Shown: positions 19,201-25,696 of the stretch, in pieces
Layout of the letters: every line of letters starts with the position of its first letter
Position numbering within the stretch: position 1 is the stretch's first letter
Source of the DNA: a virus
Reading direction: 5' to 3' (one strand)
Virus record (IMG/VR): IMGVR_UViG_3300020473_000113
Span: 1 to 25,738 of that record
DNA length: 25,738 nt
The notes under the pieces: model-generated
Seen by the model: only the letters and a program-made list of their open reading frames with translations
Database searches by the model: none
Told to the model about the DNA's origin: nothing
Made by a program: the position numbers and the translations under genes

Positions 19201-22200
19201 CATCCTTACAATCCTGTGAATTACCAGTAGGAGGCAAGAAGTTAGGATTCTGAAGAATCATCCTTGCATAAGCTTCCTCTACAATTAAATCAATATTTTC
19301 ATGAATTAGATTGTATGCATCAGCATTAGCATTAACTGGGAATACAGGATCAGTGTCAACAGTAATAGTAGTATCAAATACCTGTGTTAAACCATGCGAA
19401 CCAATAGGCAAGATCTTCTGATTTCTAGAAGCTTGGACTGCCATATCTTTGGCATGATTGAATACTATATTAGTTTCTCTCTCTTCACCAGCAACGTGAG
19501 CACCAGTCTTATATGAGTATGCAGCATCCCATGTCTTATCGTTACCACCAAATGCTACGTTATCTGCAATTGCTTCAAGTAGATCATTAACATCATCAAT
19601 ACAATCCTGATTGTGATATGATTGATTACCAGCAACAGAGAATACCTTATGTACTCCATTAGATTTGGATTCAACCCATGTGTGAGTATACTGACCGCCA
19701 CTAGTTACAGCACCAACTGCTGTTCCACCAGTCCATTCATGTGTATACTGTTGTCCAGCAGCAGCAATACCAACATTAACAGTAATTGATCCACCTTGCT
19801 TCTCAATACCACTAGCAGCAGCTCTCTTAAATGTATGAGCAGATTGAGGAAGATGTTTAATACCATCATTTACACTGCTATCCCATGTATGTGGAGATTG
19901 TGGTTCATATTCAATAGCATTAGCAAGAGAATCTCCTGGTACAAATGTGTGAGCATACTGATTATTAGCATCAGAATCAAAACCTACATTAAATGTAATT
20001 GTTCCATCTTGATGTGCAATATTATCACCTGTGGTTTCCTGCCATTCATGTACAGAAGTATCTTGAGAGATACCTACATTAACTTCAAATGCATTAGTTA
20101 CAACATTAGATATCTTTAACCAACGTCCACTTGCATAATCATATCCTGTACGTGGATATGTCTTATCTTGTACCTTGCCATCAAGTTCACACTTAAATGT
20201 AAGTGAATTATCAGCAATCATAATATAGTCACCATTCTGATACCCATGATTAGGAACAGAAAGTAACAATGCTCCAGTAGAAGGAGTATAAGAAGCACCA
20301 GTTGCTTTCTTAGATGTTGAACCAACAGATGTTATACTTATTGATTTACCAGCAAACGGATCAGTACCAGGACGAGGATACTTAGTAACTGCTGTATCAC
20401 CATCTCTAGTACATGTGAAAGCTAATGAATTATCTTTAAGAGTAATATCAGAACCAACTGCAAGACCATGTTGTCCTATTGTTGCAGTAAGTACACCAGT
20501 AGCAGCGTCATAAGTTGCTGCTGATACATCAAATGCCTTATTATCTCCAGCATTACCAACATTAATAGTAACAGTTGTAGTTCCTACCGCAGTAATTGGA
20601 AGAGTTCTTCCTGAAGCTTTATCTTTACCTGCACGTGGATATGATTGAGCAACTTGGTTGCCATCCATTGTACACTTAAATGATACAGCACCATTCTCAA
20701 CAAGTAATCCATCACCAACTGATAGTCCGTGACCAGATCCAATTTCTAATACTAAATCACCACTAGCAGGATCATATGTTGTAGCAGAACCAGCAGTAAA
20801 TGACTGGTTAGCACCTGCTGCACCTACGTTAACTGTAAACTTATCTCCATTTAAAATAGAAACCTCTAACCACTTATCACTACAAGGATCACTTAATCTT
20901 GGATAAGCATGTTCTGTAGCATTATTGTCAAACGAACATGTGAAGGTCAAAGACCCCTCAGAAATTTTTATAGAATCACCATTAGCAAAACCGTGATTTG
21001 GCGAGGTTATTTCAAGAATACCAGTTGCAGGATCATAATCAGCATCAGTTGCTGTCTTATATGATGATCCAACATCTTTAATTTTTAAAGCATTATGCCA
21101 AGCAAAGTCTTTCTTCTTAGTAATACCACCAGGAGCAGAACCTGAATACTGATGAACAGTAGTATTTGTAGGTGTTACACCTCTTAAAATATCAATATCA
21201 AATGTATTTGCTGTTATATTATATGGATTCAACCACTGACCACTTGCAGGATCACTTGGTCTTGGATAAGGATGATCTGACTGAAGATTATCTTGCTGAC
21301 ATTTGAATATTAATGCACCATCAGCGAGCTTAATTTGATCTCCATCAACCAAACCATGACCATTAATAGTTACAGTAACAATACCTGTATTTGGATCATA
21401 ATCAGCACCAGTTGCGTCAGGAAGAGTTGTTATATCTGTCCTAGGATATGAATGGACAGATTGATAAGAGTCTTGAGCACACTTGAAGCTTAATGATCCA
21501 TCTGCTATCTTAATTGTATCACCATTAGATAGATCGTGACCATCAATACTCAATACTAAGTCACCTGTAGAAGGATCATAAGTTGCAGTACTAACATCAT
21601 GTGACTTACCAGAAGTCTTACCAACGTCAAGAGTTATATCATTTCCACTGACAGCAGCAACTGGGAGTAATGCCATACCAGCAGGATCCTTTGCTCTAGG
21701 ATATACATGCTCACTAGCATTCTCATCCATATCACATGTAAATGTTAATGCACCGTAGTCAAGTCTAACAGCATCAACTTCTCTCTTAATTCCACCACCA
21801 ACAGCAGTTACATAACTATGAACATAGTCACCACCAGTGATTACAGCATCAGCAAGAGCACCAGCAAATGTATGAGGATCTACGTTAGTAGAAGGAGCAG
21901 ATGCCAGAACCTGTAATGTAATTGTAGTTGTAGTTACAGACTCAATATTAATTGCTTTGTCATAAAATGGGTCTGAAGATCTAGGATATGATTTCTCAGC
22001 AGCAGTACCAGTAGCACCACCAAATCCACAACTAAACTTCAATGACTCTGGAAGAAGTTTAATAGCAGTACCAGCACTCAATCCATGATTACCAATCGTT
22101 AAGGTCATAAGACCTGTTGTTGGATTGTAATCAGCAGCAGTAGGAGTAAACTTAACTAAAGGTGACTTACCTACATGAACATCAAATTGATCTCCTTGCT

Positions 22201-25200
22201 TATTAGAAATCTTTAACCATTTACCACTAACAGGGTCTGTTGGTCTTGGGTATTGCTTATTACCAGTATCCATTGAACAAGTCATTGTCAATGAATTATC
22301 TTCAATCTTTATCTTATCACCATTAACAAAATTATTACCAGTAACTGTAAGTGTTAAAATTCCAGTCTTAGCATCATAAGAAGCATCAGAAGCAGTATGA
22401 GATGTTGCTTCAGTAAGTCCATGTCCTTGAGGAAGAGTAAGAACTAACTGACCAGTAGTAGGAGTATAAACTGCATTGGTAGGAGTATATGATGCTGTGG
22501 ATGATTCCAACAACATTCTTTCAACTGATTCAGCAGCAATCAACTGCTTGTTAGCAAGAATTAAAGCACGTGCATCACCAGCTCTATCATTAACTGCATC
22601 TGGTGCTTTATATGTAATTGTAGTATCTTTAGTCTGTGTTAAACCATGTGAACCAAAGATGAATGCATCCTCATTACGCATGATCTGAATAGACATATCT
22701 CTTGCATATTCAATAGCACGAATAGTCTCTTCTTTCTTCTGTGAAATATACTGAACTGCACCACTCTCATAATGATAAGCAGCATCCCATACATCAGCAT
22801 TACCACCATAACCTGTGTTCTCAGCAATTGCTTCAACGATATCAACTAAGTCATCTCTACAATCCTGTGGACCATATCCTGTTGGTGAAGTATATGTTGG
22901 GAAATCCAACACCATTCTATCAAATGCTTCAGCAGCAATGAATAATTTGTTTGCTTCTAATAGTTCTCTAGCATCACCATGACGATCAGATGCTACCTTC
23001 TTCTCTGAAGATGTTGCTTTCTGACCTAACTCAATGGTAGCAGAGTCAACAACACGCTTAACAAATGTGTTGTCTGGAATAACAGGACTAGCAGGTCTTG
23101 TAGCACCAGTAATTAACTTATTATCAGAAGTAAACTGTGAAGGATCATAATCAGCAACTGTCATACCCTGTACAACACCACTGGTATCACCTATGTTAAC
23201 TAATGATTCACCACTATCTGTCTCTGCACCTGTACGAAGATAAGTAAAGTTACGTGTTGCAGCAATAGCAAGATCTCTAGCATAGTCATAACCTTCTAGA
23301 GTTTCTGATAATTCTCCAGTAATATATGAAAGTTGACTAGCAACAAAATATGATTCAGCAGCTTGAATAGTATTGATGTTACCACCAAGTCTTAAATCTT
23401 GTACTGTAGCATCAATCAAATAACCAATGTCTCTACGACATTTCTCAATTGTAATTCCTTCTTTAATTAATAAATTAGGATATTTACCAGTGATATATCC
23501 ATATGCTTCATAAGCAATAAAATCTTTATTCTCTTCAATTCTATCAGCAGCATCTAAATCTGCATTGTTAACCGAAATTCCACTTGGATTAAGAACATCA
23601 GCAGTAACAGTAAATTTCTTAAATCCAGTTGGAGATAACGTAGAAGTAAATACGTTGTCTGATCCTACAGTTCTTGGTGTAAGCTTAACATATACTTTAT
23701 CATCAGCTCTAGCACCAATACGATAACCATCTATAGTTGCAGCAGGTCTAGCTTTAGGATCATACCCTGTATCATCTCCAATGAATAATTTAGTATGATT
23801 TGATTGATCATTAGATGCTTGTACATCTAATGTATAATAAGAAACTTTCTTTGTATTACCAGTAGTCTCAGGTACAACCTGAGGTGGAACAATGTCAGTA
23901 ATATAACCACCCTTATCTTGGTTAAAGGCATATCCCTTATGACCAATAGCATGTAAGGATGTATTACCAAAGTTACTGTTAGAGTTGGTGATACTCATAT
24001 CACCACCAGACTCCATTAAGAAATGATCAGCGAAACCAACAGCGAAGATACTAACACACTGAATGAATGAATCTTCCGAAGCACGAACGTGGAAGTTTCT
24101 CCAGTCATCCTTCCAGAAAGCATCACCCTTAGTATGATATGGAACAGTAGCAAATGCGTCTGTTAAAGCTGCTTGGTTAAATGTGTTGGTATACTCGTCA
24201 TACCTGATGAATGCTCTATCGTCTTTCTGTAGAGATACACCCGTATACTGAGCGATAACCATTGATTTGAAACCCGTGGCTTTCAAACCATTTGCCCAGA
24301 TACCACAAATACCCCATGTAGATCTGATGGAGCAGTTGAATACGTATGGAGATGCAGATTCAACAGAGTCAACTTCTGCTTTAACTACAGCATTTGGACT
24401 TAAAGCTGGACTACTAGCTGCGGTATAAGTTGTACCACTAACAAGATTGGTAGTTGTACCAAGAGCAGCAACAGTTCCAGGAATAGTATATGTAAACTTC
24501 CTCTTATCAACCAAGTCAAGAGCATTGATAGAGAATGTACCATCTAATGCTTCATCAAGACCATTATTCTCAATGGCAATGAACTGATTCTTAAAGTAAC
24601 CATGATTAACTTTAGATGTTACTTCAACTGTTATTGTTCCAGCAGGTGATGAATCAGTACACTTGATACTGTCAATTGCACGAATATCTGATAGAGGTCC
24701 AACAATTCTAGTCTCTTGGATTCTATCACTAAACTCATTTGCATCATCAATAGTAGGTTGATACTGTGAGAATGCCTTAGCAATCTTCTGATAATATGTT
24801 GCTAATTCTTCTTTATCTGCATATTCAAATACAGTAAGCTTGTGGTGAGAGAAATTAGGTACTGCTAACTCAGTCCAAGCAGTAGCAGGACTATCAGGTG
24901 GTGGTGTTTGATTATAAACTTTACCTACACCCTCATTAACATCATATAATGGAGAAGAAGGCTCTAGATCACCATCTCTGATGGTAAACTGCCAGAAGTA
25001 ACAACCACCAGTAACATTAAAGATAGCAGATCTTTTCTCTAAATTATCAGCTGGATCAGGAACGTAGAGAGGATGGACAGATGTACGGCGAAGATCATAA
25101 CCAATGATAGATGAACCACGAGGGATAATAGCACCACCCTCGCTGTTATTAAACTTATAAAGTATGTTATTAGGATCCTTAAGGTCTAGAATAGAATTAT

Positions 25201-25516
25201 CATTCCATTCTCCCATTGCTTGATCAAAACTAAACTCATCAATTCCTTCAGTACTTAAAAGACCTGGTCTGTTGTCAATATAATGCTTACCTGGCATTAC
25301 CATGACAGTGAATTGGTCAAACCTATCGTTATCTGGACCTGGTTGGTAAGAATACCGTGAAATTTCTATGAATGCTCTCTGAAGAGATCTGAACGGTCTA
25401 ATAGGTGAATTACCTCTATTATTAAGTTCATCTGAAGCGTTAAAGTCGTCAGGAGACACATACAAATACTTACCAGTTTTAGAACTAATAAGATTGTCAA
25501 GTCTTGTCAAAGCCAT
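10229..25516 (-). CDS. Giant multidomain virion protein, probable tail fibre or baseplate-associated (5095 aa)
   Basis: One uninterrupted frame of 5095 codons, predicted at roughly 0.55 MDa. The ATG follows an AGGA sequence at about 8 nt and lies 36 nt below a perfect late promoter. Regions by approximate residue: 1-560, a pectate-lyase-like beta-helix (motifs KYLYVSPDDFN, SPIRPFRSLQRA, VMPGKHYI), holding an HG-type beta module at 295-350; 640-2310, five helical units with the motif DCxDD...YGGN...WDAA; 1005-1830, an array of YPR beta modules inserted inside the third unit; 1830-1965, short HTF/HTW motifs; 2320-2640, five Cys-led helical repeats; 2650-3540, mixed beta regions including EYLGFGPGNYSTGLP near 3460; 3540-4980, a stalk-like region with GRVGINTTKAE near 3940; 4980-5095, a C-terminal cap ending GWWLKEV. 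Repeats and a beta-helix of this kind are typical of fibres and spikes. The exact place in the virion is inference. No enzymatic motif was recognised. Confidence 0.93.
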   Translation of the reverse strand: MALTRLDNLISSKTGKYLYVSPDDFNASDELNNRGNSPIRPFRSLQRAFIEISRYSYQPGPDNDRFDQFTVMVMPGKHYIDNRPGLLSTEGIDEFSFDQAMGEWNDNSILDLKDPNNILYKFNNSEGGAIIPRGSSIIGYDLRRTSVHPLYVPDPADNLEKRSAIFNVTGGCYFWQFTIRDGDLEPSSPLYDVNEGVGKVYNQTPPPDSPATAWTELAVPNFSHHKLTVFEYADKEELATYYQKIAKAFSQYQPTIDDANEFSDRIQETRIVGPLSDIRAIDSIKCTDSSPAGTITVEVTSKVNHGYFKNQFIAIENNGLDEALDGTFSINALDLVDKRKFTYTIPGTVAALGTTTNLVSGTTYTAASSPALSPNAVVKAEVDSVESASPYVFNCSIRSTWGICGIWANGLKATGFKSMVIAQYTGVSLQKDDRAFIRYDEYTNTFNQAALTDAFATVPYHTKGDAFWKDDWRNFHVRASEDSFIQCVSIFAVGFADHFLMESGGDMSITNSNSNFGNTSLHAIGHKGYAFNQDKGGYITDIVPPQVVPETTGNTKKVSYYTLDVQASNDQSNHTKLFIGDDTGYDPKARPAATIDGYRIGARADDKVYVKLTPRTVGSDNVFTSTLSPTGFKKFTVTADVLNPSGISVNNADLDAADRIEENKDFIAYEAYGYITGKYPNLLIKEGITIEKCRRDIGYLIDATVQDLRLGGNINTIQAAESYFVASQLSYITGELSETLEGYDYARDLAIAATRNFTYLRTGAETDSGESLVNIGDTSGVVQGMTVADYDPSQFTSDNKLITGATRPASPVIPDNTFVKRVVDSATIELGQKATSSEKKVASDRHGDARELLEANKLFIAAEAFDRMVLDFPTYTSPTGYGPQDCRDDLVDIVEAIAENTGYGGNADVWDAAYHYESGAVQYISQKKEETIRAIEYARDMSIQIMRNEDAFIFGSHGLTQTKDTTITYKAPDAVNDRAGDARALILANKQLIAAESVERMLLESSTASYTPTNAVYTPTTGQLVLTLPQGHGLTEATSHTASDASYDAKTGILTLTVTGNNFVNGDKIKIEDNSLTMTCSMDTGNKQYPRPTDPVSGKWLKISNKQGDQFDVHVGKSPLVKFTPTAADYNPTTGLMTLTIGNHGLSAGTAIKLLPESLKFSCGFGGATGTAAEKSYPRSSDPFYDKAINIESVTTTTITLQVLASAPSTNVDPHTFAGALADAVITGGDYVHSYVTAVGGGIKREVDAVRLDYGALTFTCDMDENASEHVYPRAKDPAGMALLPVAAVSGNDITLDVGKTSGKSHDVSTATYDPSTGDLVLSIDGHDLSNGDTIKIADGSLSFKCAQDSYQSVHSYPRTDITTLPDATGADYDPNTGIVTVTINGHGLVDGDQIKLADGALIFKCQQDNLQSDHPYPRPSDPASGQWLNPYNITANTFDIDILRGVTPTNTTVHQYSGSAPGGITKKKDFAWHNALKIKDVGSSYKTATDADYDPATGILEITSPNHGFANGDSIKISEGSLTFTCSFDNNATEHAYPRLSDPCSDKWLEVSILNGDKFTVNVGAAGANQSFTAGSATTYDPASGDLVLEIGSGHGLSVGDGLLVENGAVSFKCTMDGNQVAQSYPRAGKDKASGRTLPITAVGTTTVTINVGNAGDNKAFDVSAATYDAATGVLTATIGQHGLAVGSDITLKDNSLAFTCTRDGDTAVTKYPRPGTDPFAGKSISITSVGSTSKKATGASYTPSTGALLLSVPNHGYQNGDYIMIADNSLTFKCELDGKVQDKTYPRTGYDYASGRWLKISNVVTNAFEVNVGISQDTSVHEWQETTGDNIAHQDGTITFNVGFDSDANNQYAHTFVPGDSLANAIEYEPQSPHTWDSSVNDGIKHLPQSAHTFKRAAASGIEKQGGSITVNVGIAAAGQQYTHEWTGGTAVGAVTSGGQYTHTWVESKSNGVHKVFSVAGNQSYHNQDCIDDVNDLLEAIADNVAFGGNDKTWDAAYSYKTGAHVAGEERETNIVFNHAKDMAVQASRNQKILPIGSHGLTQVFDTTITVDTDPVFPVNANADAYNLIHENIDLIVEEAYARMILQNPNFLPPTGNSQDCKDDIKDFVIEVSYNLGYGGNDRTWDMANLYVSGAHVAGEEEQTLMAFTDAKELMIQAMRKEEILIIGSHNLHQHYSTDNDPITTDTATPLDNRVADARDLIDDNKNFIAEIALGRMKAQYPAYTWTAPYTETDCLDDLKDVVDVISHNVAYGGNDRVWDAALMYNAGAHAAGSENETIFAFNAVRDIILQVVKQEAVTIGGHTGIAQITRTITNGVADGRCDNALATVTSLTQILTNAITSPSSLYSVARTAASFRCANAESTLNTLVTIVTNAIKDPSSLAGSKRFVSGADYDPSTGVMELTLGVHNYNVGDSISIPNESLGFRCEQDQNATIHLYPRSSDPLGTTVAQITATTGTTVSVQVLENVPSTNISVHQFTGALDAISIGGVKRTRSVGKCHDVRSSIDTLFGIVTSTVTDGSALNSITRTISNGSCQNVASTITTLYGVITQTINSPGYLSNLDRVTPELGIAFGPSVNANSSTTNSYLYFTLPTGVYTSQFTPKVDDTITQDTAYPQCNTQATAIRQYFANISTIIQTGLGAVPRTQPTTTTASLASRSTLWKIAGTNPHNLETGTAVRLVPRPRYDTNTNSYVDVDKRNVRLPNGFDTNEKYYIIAPGRNTKPENYSSATNFNGSSGSGLYFMLANSKENAAAGIYIHSAEVEAIHPDVEIDIYQFVLDDKYDLHQYRCELDGSINAGIRTDVPHIFDVTTSNTIAHEVFFRPNEGGSVPILGTNYNQNPNFADTATGKIRTDKQFFARYQNEKVFTIHATKNDAIANINEIDFQPGSYDFFVYADKRESPMRYDPSYPNPDTTPTIYGKWYLNVEPNSNGAPANSTEILARFHDVAYNDASGQDKTNDSWYERIKDDRSADDRIYRLRYVIPQYLSTVRDPLNGFSIKVRKDETRKLLPQKLVLKPVTGQSSATFFNPVQTNEKIGYTETEFADNNLNLNKDAQYDPYKRDLVGNTQFVKRIETTNYVSMSIQSGKYFNKGTTDEYLEVTVFDQGITNNALLNETLTTVKVSAPQGGSGPNGGFTVDKSQSTAANKIEWEGFNKGNKPAKGSAYLHAALKVPNTDTWHLILKDITVDDSTPSAKLIYSETDNIRLSQGTVFCDLESDPDFGKSLETKDLIDKHLPQYYYKQKGAKVYTITPGDEITDDANITYYVESVTDVGEVNDTFYIFNTQEIQKRIYGQQDGIYYLTAVRGNVSPYPTGAGNLGNFRSMKFSQPISKLYPLNYKNDPLWYKQLDSTHVDPPATYSAADNYIHGLVRVNDAKGSTTKESVVDILATEALKNNTYTQVSSEVDNRIIAQDGNASSGSEDRLIPISGDNTVLSGYRMYVELRRPSIARAGNHTFEYLGFGPGNYSTGLPQRQEVVLEPIQDFYAQSKKQDGGLVFYTGLNSNGDLYIGNRKIDAITGEEEFLEKASLQDSEDEEDAIGSLVTTFDTPVTFNRYITVNGGDANDEVNTFNSPVKINVLGRVRKDALSITSFISTNAADKDDALLSRGAQTLNTETGGDIVLARNKISASVFQFNPRGSNGAAQGYKIQNHAVAGIGSNITPNQTPVWNAQGTGGTSISATQNVQYGNAGAPKAGDMLLKGFEVGYSGSLGWIHANFYKEVPNNNIQHFLFDGTKSITIQWGTTTDANTGATIQITNADVGVTAGSQIQISNYSDTALNGTWFVNPNGFNSNEATVKFTILQARANVNGDNPRLWDTEYQANPDVSLMYSNSSWKEFGVIGSESIRTATQDIGDYKLGINTVARAAHSDYAKGFVSLATDPRANLDVVGTAWISGKTIGDFLGNAAYSSRTETAQDHAFMVGGDSASADNAATFRVSTTNSGRVGINTTKAEMLSALTVKGTAEVTDNAVFQKDVAINGGAVDGTGNITTTKTTGLLNVFMDSGFTGLVTPTAATGGLALAGSAQKISIGDAQVAKQFITAGILSFDSNISLGTTADGSGTHVSKVGIGGAFASNESLSYTQIETKSLKIDGDAWLGFRRGFGDVTSLSSQSQTISFFSNSGGPSVINFATNASEINIAGQGGTTKVNNQLEVVASAKFHSDIWLCGGTTSFEFTGDRAQMGSSLPSSTNGGNDFWKTGIENPFSDTNPDKNVDIVNVLVLTPSDANYNEVNSEGTDPWGGTEYQNTRTNVTPNLPALSGDEYYLPIKNADPNGYFKENDYIIINSGISTSPVRHPEIVQIVELTSVINSPYYLKVKRQPFGTFTAVNTNHPDLTPIFKCNVQFDSTWTEARLDNTGPQDTVDLAEFGGSLNTTDYVIIGRDPSNAGYGEVIKVNTLGAKIDQKFKISDCGTPTDTTWFEVNSTNGDTYIGGKLTIENSININGGCESTKTVFDGNGRETFVGDLNTTLGGNYISNIVAVDVEKLKIGDVIKLAAHTEGLPVKVVPDTKIVEIDETWIRVSEFIIFNANTTGVGFRAVRNEEFHITDGNGRTALHLDTCSGTLQVGNQRKRLDVERITPTPQSASDTITTIGSIEEHLRVYSYWMDPKNANAGGPRTFLTSVAVTGTVPGSAYLKVDSLGVGDGKFLIGDLVLVGKKGDIDALGGSDTGWNAPSGTSAPKWEFMKIESIDETSKTLRCTPGQEGTVARAFTDYQAGTDLTDINGAHVIRFLKYEETSQLVDAALRQRSVSGVSVDYASLILDKGYITQIKFDYMQLIRLHDTRLTGGIDDQYFIATGVMEGTHHTTTMNEYATLGQVGGGNTGTLKVNKNLEMIGGDVKIYDSVKSTTILGIANDDGHADHAGSITFNAGIVGRGILTIYPISCPESITSNCEEAFSVDSGRNVSAGSSLTVLGDVAESPSANAKFSINRLGINGANTYNINHDMSIDAFGIENFYGKAGGRHARYIATGADESDKYLTANIQYFANIASGDTFVVYLPENPISGDSVSIIDVGGNLTYNTSLVIRAQGTATKVQGDSTGTTLGLAGSTPYASGEMIVQTPNAGLTLVYLGGTDSLGNSVGGSVSGWWLKEV
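10234..10240 (-). promoter_or_regulatory. Strong Shine-Dalgarno for the 502-aa collar protein
   Basis: The minus strand reads AAGGAGG (10240-10234), 8 nt before the ATG at 10225. It overlaps the last codons of the giant gene, whose stop is at 10229-10231. It is the best ribosome binding site seen in the operon and may set a high or independent initiation rate for this gene compared with the coupled genes that follow. Confidence 0.85.
17590..18570 (-). repeat. Cys-led helical repeat family C in the giant protein (5 copies, one module A inserted)
   Basis: Five related helical segments of about 35 residues begin GRCDNALATV, FRCANAESTL, GKCHDVRSSI, GSCQNVASTI and QCNTQATAI. Each continues with a T-L-x-x-[IV]-[VL]-T-x-[AVI] helix; the first four then have a [SG]-[SYA]-L turn, and several are followed by a basic linker. 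A complete module A (18040-18348) lies between the second and third copies. The regular Cys at the start of each unit could pair within a trimer, but that is inference. Confidence 0.65.
18040..18348 (-). repeat. Isolated module A copy inside the Cys-helix repeats
   Basis: This segment reads ADYDPSTGVMEL, then a SLGFRC strand and LYPRSSDP, and ends with the VHQFTGAL motif. It is a full copy of the module seen in tandem at 20030-22490, about 1.7 kb away. It is flanked by SKR-FVSG and GGVKRTR, which match the linker found between neighbouring Cys-helix repeats. That suggests it was inserted into a linker without disturbing the helices. Confidence 0.7.
19630..20070 (-). repeat. Short HTF/HTW motif repeats in the giant protein
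   Basis: After the module A array come short repeats centred on [ATPV]-H-[TE]-[FW]: YAHTFVPG, SPHTWDSS, SAHTFKRAA, YTHEWTGG and YTHTWVES, most followed after about eight residues by NGI, SGI or similar. Single copies also occur inside the array region (VDPHTFAGAL, YVHSYVTA, VHQYSGS) and after the isolated module A (VHQFTGAL). They look like loop or strand linkers between modules. No function is assigned. Confidence 0.6.
20030..22490 (-). repeat. Module A array in the giant protein (YPR beta modules)
   Basis: Tandem, diverged modules with the pattern Y-[DTN]-P-x-[TS]-G, then H-G-[LFY]-x-x-G-[DST], then [ST]-L-x-F-x-C, then YPR. Eight modules are complete or nearly so, one keeps only its C-terminal half (VRLDYGALTFTC), and one opening copy (VYTPTTGQLVLTL) keeps only its start. 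A further complete copy lies apart at 18040-18348. The alternation of short hydrophobic stretches and turns suggests small beta-sandwich domains. Most copies keep one Cys in the F-x-C strand. Similar repeats occur in marine phage structural proteins, to my knowledge without a settled function. Confidence 0.8.
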
Positions 25517-25551
25517 ACTGCTATTCCTATGGGTATTATCTTCCGTCCATT

Positions 25552-25559
25552 TATTTATA
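25552..25559 (-). promoter_or_regulatory. T4-type late promoter (TATAAATA)
   Basis: The minus strand carries TATAAATA, identical to the T4 late promoter element recognised by the sigma gp55 / co-activator gp33 / sliding clamp gp45 system. The ATG of the giant gene begins 36 nt downstream, which leaves room for a short leader with the AGGA ribosome binding site. This was the only perfect match found by eye in the window. The tight gene packing and the terminator at 186-207 suggest it drives all six downstream genes late in infection. Confidence 0.82.
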
Positions 25560-25565
25560 CAAGTA

Positions 25566-25588
25566 AACCCTGTAATATGACTAGGGTT
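25566..25588. repeat. Inverted repeat just upstream of the late promoter
   Basis: AACCCT (25566-25571) and AGGGTT (25583-25588) form a perfect 6-bp inverted repeat with an 11-nt spacer. It ends 7 bases upstream of the TATAAATA element in the direction of transcription. No T-tract follows it, so it is not a standard terminator. It could be a protein-binding site or a hairpin in leftover read-through RNA. Its role is unknown. Confidence 0.4.
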
Positions 25589-25621
25589 CTAAGATTTTAT
25601 ATTCAAGTAATTTGAACCATT

Positions 25622-25646
25622 AAAAAAGAGGGGCATTTCACCCCTC
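25622..25646 (-). terminator. Rho-independent terminator of the upstream transcription unit
   Basis: Read on the minus strand, GAGGGG (25646-25641) pairs with CCCCTC (25633-25628) around a 7-nt loop, and the stem is followed directly by six T (25627-25622). There is no T-run on the plus-strand side, so it works for minus-strand transcription. It lies between the partial upstream gene and the late promoter, and so separates two transcription units. Confidence 0.85.
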
Positions 25647-25696
25647 ATGAGTTACTTGGGTAACAAGGCTAACTTAACCCCGATCTCACCTTAAGG

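Larger units (their letters stand above)
18560..23575 (-). repeat. Helical repeat family B in the giant protein (5 units, one split)
   Basis: Five copies of a unit of about 110-130 residues. The first half reads like DARxLIxxNKxFIAxEAxxRM. The second half reads like QDCxDDxxD...YGGNDxxWDAA...GAHVAGExxET..., then often IGSHGLTQ. The DC cysteines are near residues 693, 886, 1972, 2103 and 2237; the first unit is the most divergent. In three units the DA of the first half lies about 38 residues from the DC of the second half. In the third unit the distance is about 990 residues because the module A array lies between the halves. The units look alpha-helical. No function is assigned. Confidence 0.8.

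Noticed and set aside
19796-20119. Plus-strand open frame of 107 codons
   Set aside because: It is antisense to the module repeats of the giant gene, has unusual Ile/Ser/Cys-rich composition and no ribosome binding site.
17590-22490. Regularly spaced repeats that might suggest a CRISPR array
   Set aside because: The repeats are diverged protein-coding modules in one open frame, without identical short repeats and unique spacers.
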